Positions 9,553 to 10,000 of a stretch of DNA of 10,000 bases are shown here, piece after piece. This stretch comes from Zymomonas sp. GTDB lineage: Bacteria; Pseudomonadota; Alphaproteobacteria; Sphingomonadales; Sphingomonadaceae. Both the position numbers and the translations under genes were made by a program. The stretch spans positions 1 through 10,000 of the forward strand of contig NZ_JAIWON010000094.1 of NCBI RefSeq assembly GCF_020216885.1, given 5' to 3'. The notes below the pieces were generated by a model. The model was not told the origin of the DNA and did not search any database. It worked only from the letters and a program-made list of their open reading frames with translations. Position 1 is the first letter of the stretch, and each line of letters starts with the position of its first letter.

Positions 9553-10000
9553 TCAGATCTTTTTCAAGCTCTTTTCTTCCAGCCATGCTTCAAGCGATTT
9601 GATCGTATAATCGCCATCCACAAATTCTTCTTTGGCGAGAAGTGACCGCTGCAAAGGAATAGTCGTTTTAATTCCGTCAATGATAAATTCTTCCAGAGAA
9701 CGGGAAAGGCGGTTGATGGCTTCTTGCCTTGTTTCACCATGCACGATCAGCTTGCCGATCATGCTGTCATAATAAGGTGGAATCGCATAACCGCTGTAAA
9801 GGCCACTATCGACCCGAACCCCAAAGCCACCCGGAGCATGGTAGTTTTTTACCTTGCCCGGTGAAGGCATGAAATTATCAGGATCCTCGGCATTGATACG
9901 ACATTCAATGGCATGGCCGGATAACGTAACCTGTTCCTGTGTACGGGACAGGCCTTGACCATCAGCAACGCGGATTTGTTCGCGCACCAAGTCCAAGCCA
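9553..10000 (-). CDS. accC: Acetyl-CoA carboxylase biotin carboxylase subunit, C-terminal part
   Basis: Biotin carboxylase uses ATP and bicarbonate to carboxylate the biotin on AccB, the first half-reaction of acetyl-CoA carboxylase in fatty acid synthesis. Only the last ~148 codons are in the window. The frame stays open through base 10000, and the TTG at 9996 is an internal Leu (family context TG-x-DLVREQI), so the start lies beyond the window. Family landmarks are GHAIECRINAEDP, whose Arg matches the catalytic Arg338 of E. coli AccC, then PSPGKV, HAPGGFGVRVDS, the IPPYYDSMIGKLI strand and IIDGIKTTIPLQ near the C-terminus. The protein ends at TGA (9555-9553) soon after the domain, so it is a stand-alone AccC rather than a longer biotin-dependent carboxylase with a fused biotinyl domain. 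accB usually lies just upstream of accC, which would be outside the window here. Identification is very secure. Confidence 0.96.
   Translation of the reverse strand, partial: GLDLVREQIRVADGQGLSRTQEQVTLSGHAIECRINAEDPDNFMPSPGKVKNYHAPGGFGVRVDSGLYSGYAIPPYYDSMIGKLIVHGETRQEAINRLSRSLEEFIIDGIKTTIPLQRSLLAKEEFVDGDYTIKSLEAWLEEKSLKKI

Noticed and set aside
1..10000. Search by eye for a novel defence, mobile or secondary-metabolism system
   Set aside because: All coding space is taken by recognised housekeeping genes; there are no direct-repeat arrays, transposase signatures, tRNA-associated att sites or unexplained long gaps.

Overview
The window is an ordinary housekeeping stretch of a bacterial chromosome, probably from an alphaproteobacterium. 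RpoB and RpoC have the alphaproteobacterial form: the rifampicin region reads FMDQTNP, both subunits carry the proteobacterial insertions, and RpoC ends in an acidic tail. Base composition is close to balanced, with AT-rich intergenic DNA and many A/T-ending codons. A lower-GC sphingomonad such as Zymomonas mobilis would fit, but that genus is an inference and was not tested by any search.

Layout. Positions 1-3617 (+) hold the C-terminal ~1,200 codons of rpoB, whose start lies before the window. An 83-bp gap with a perfect 11-bp hairpin leads to a complete rpoC (3701-7876, +). A strong terminator with A and T tracts on both sides closes the rpoBC unit. On the minus strand, convergent to rpoC, is a small YjaB-like GNAT acetyltransferase (about 8006-8476) with its own hairpin just past its stop. 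A divergent AT-rich intergenic region separates it from cysQ (8675-9493, +), a 3'(2'),5'-bisphosphate nucleotidase. cysQ and the C-terminal third of accC (biotin carboxylase, minus strand, running out of the window at 10000) converge on a second two-sided terminator.

Function. rpoB and rpoC encode the two large catalytic subunits of RNA polymerase and are co-oriented, presumably at the end of a ribosomal protein-rpoBC operon. The other three genes are separate transcription units: protein acetylation (inferred), PAP recycling in sulfate assimilation, and the first step of fatty acid synthesis. No mobile element, CRISPR array, tRNA, rRNA or convincing novel system was seen. The most interesting non-coding signal is the composite rpoB-rpoC intergenic hairpin, which lacks a U-tract and therefore looks more like a processing, stability or attenuation element than a terminator.
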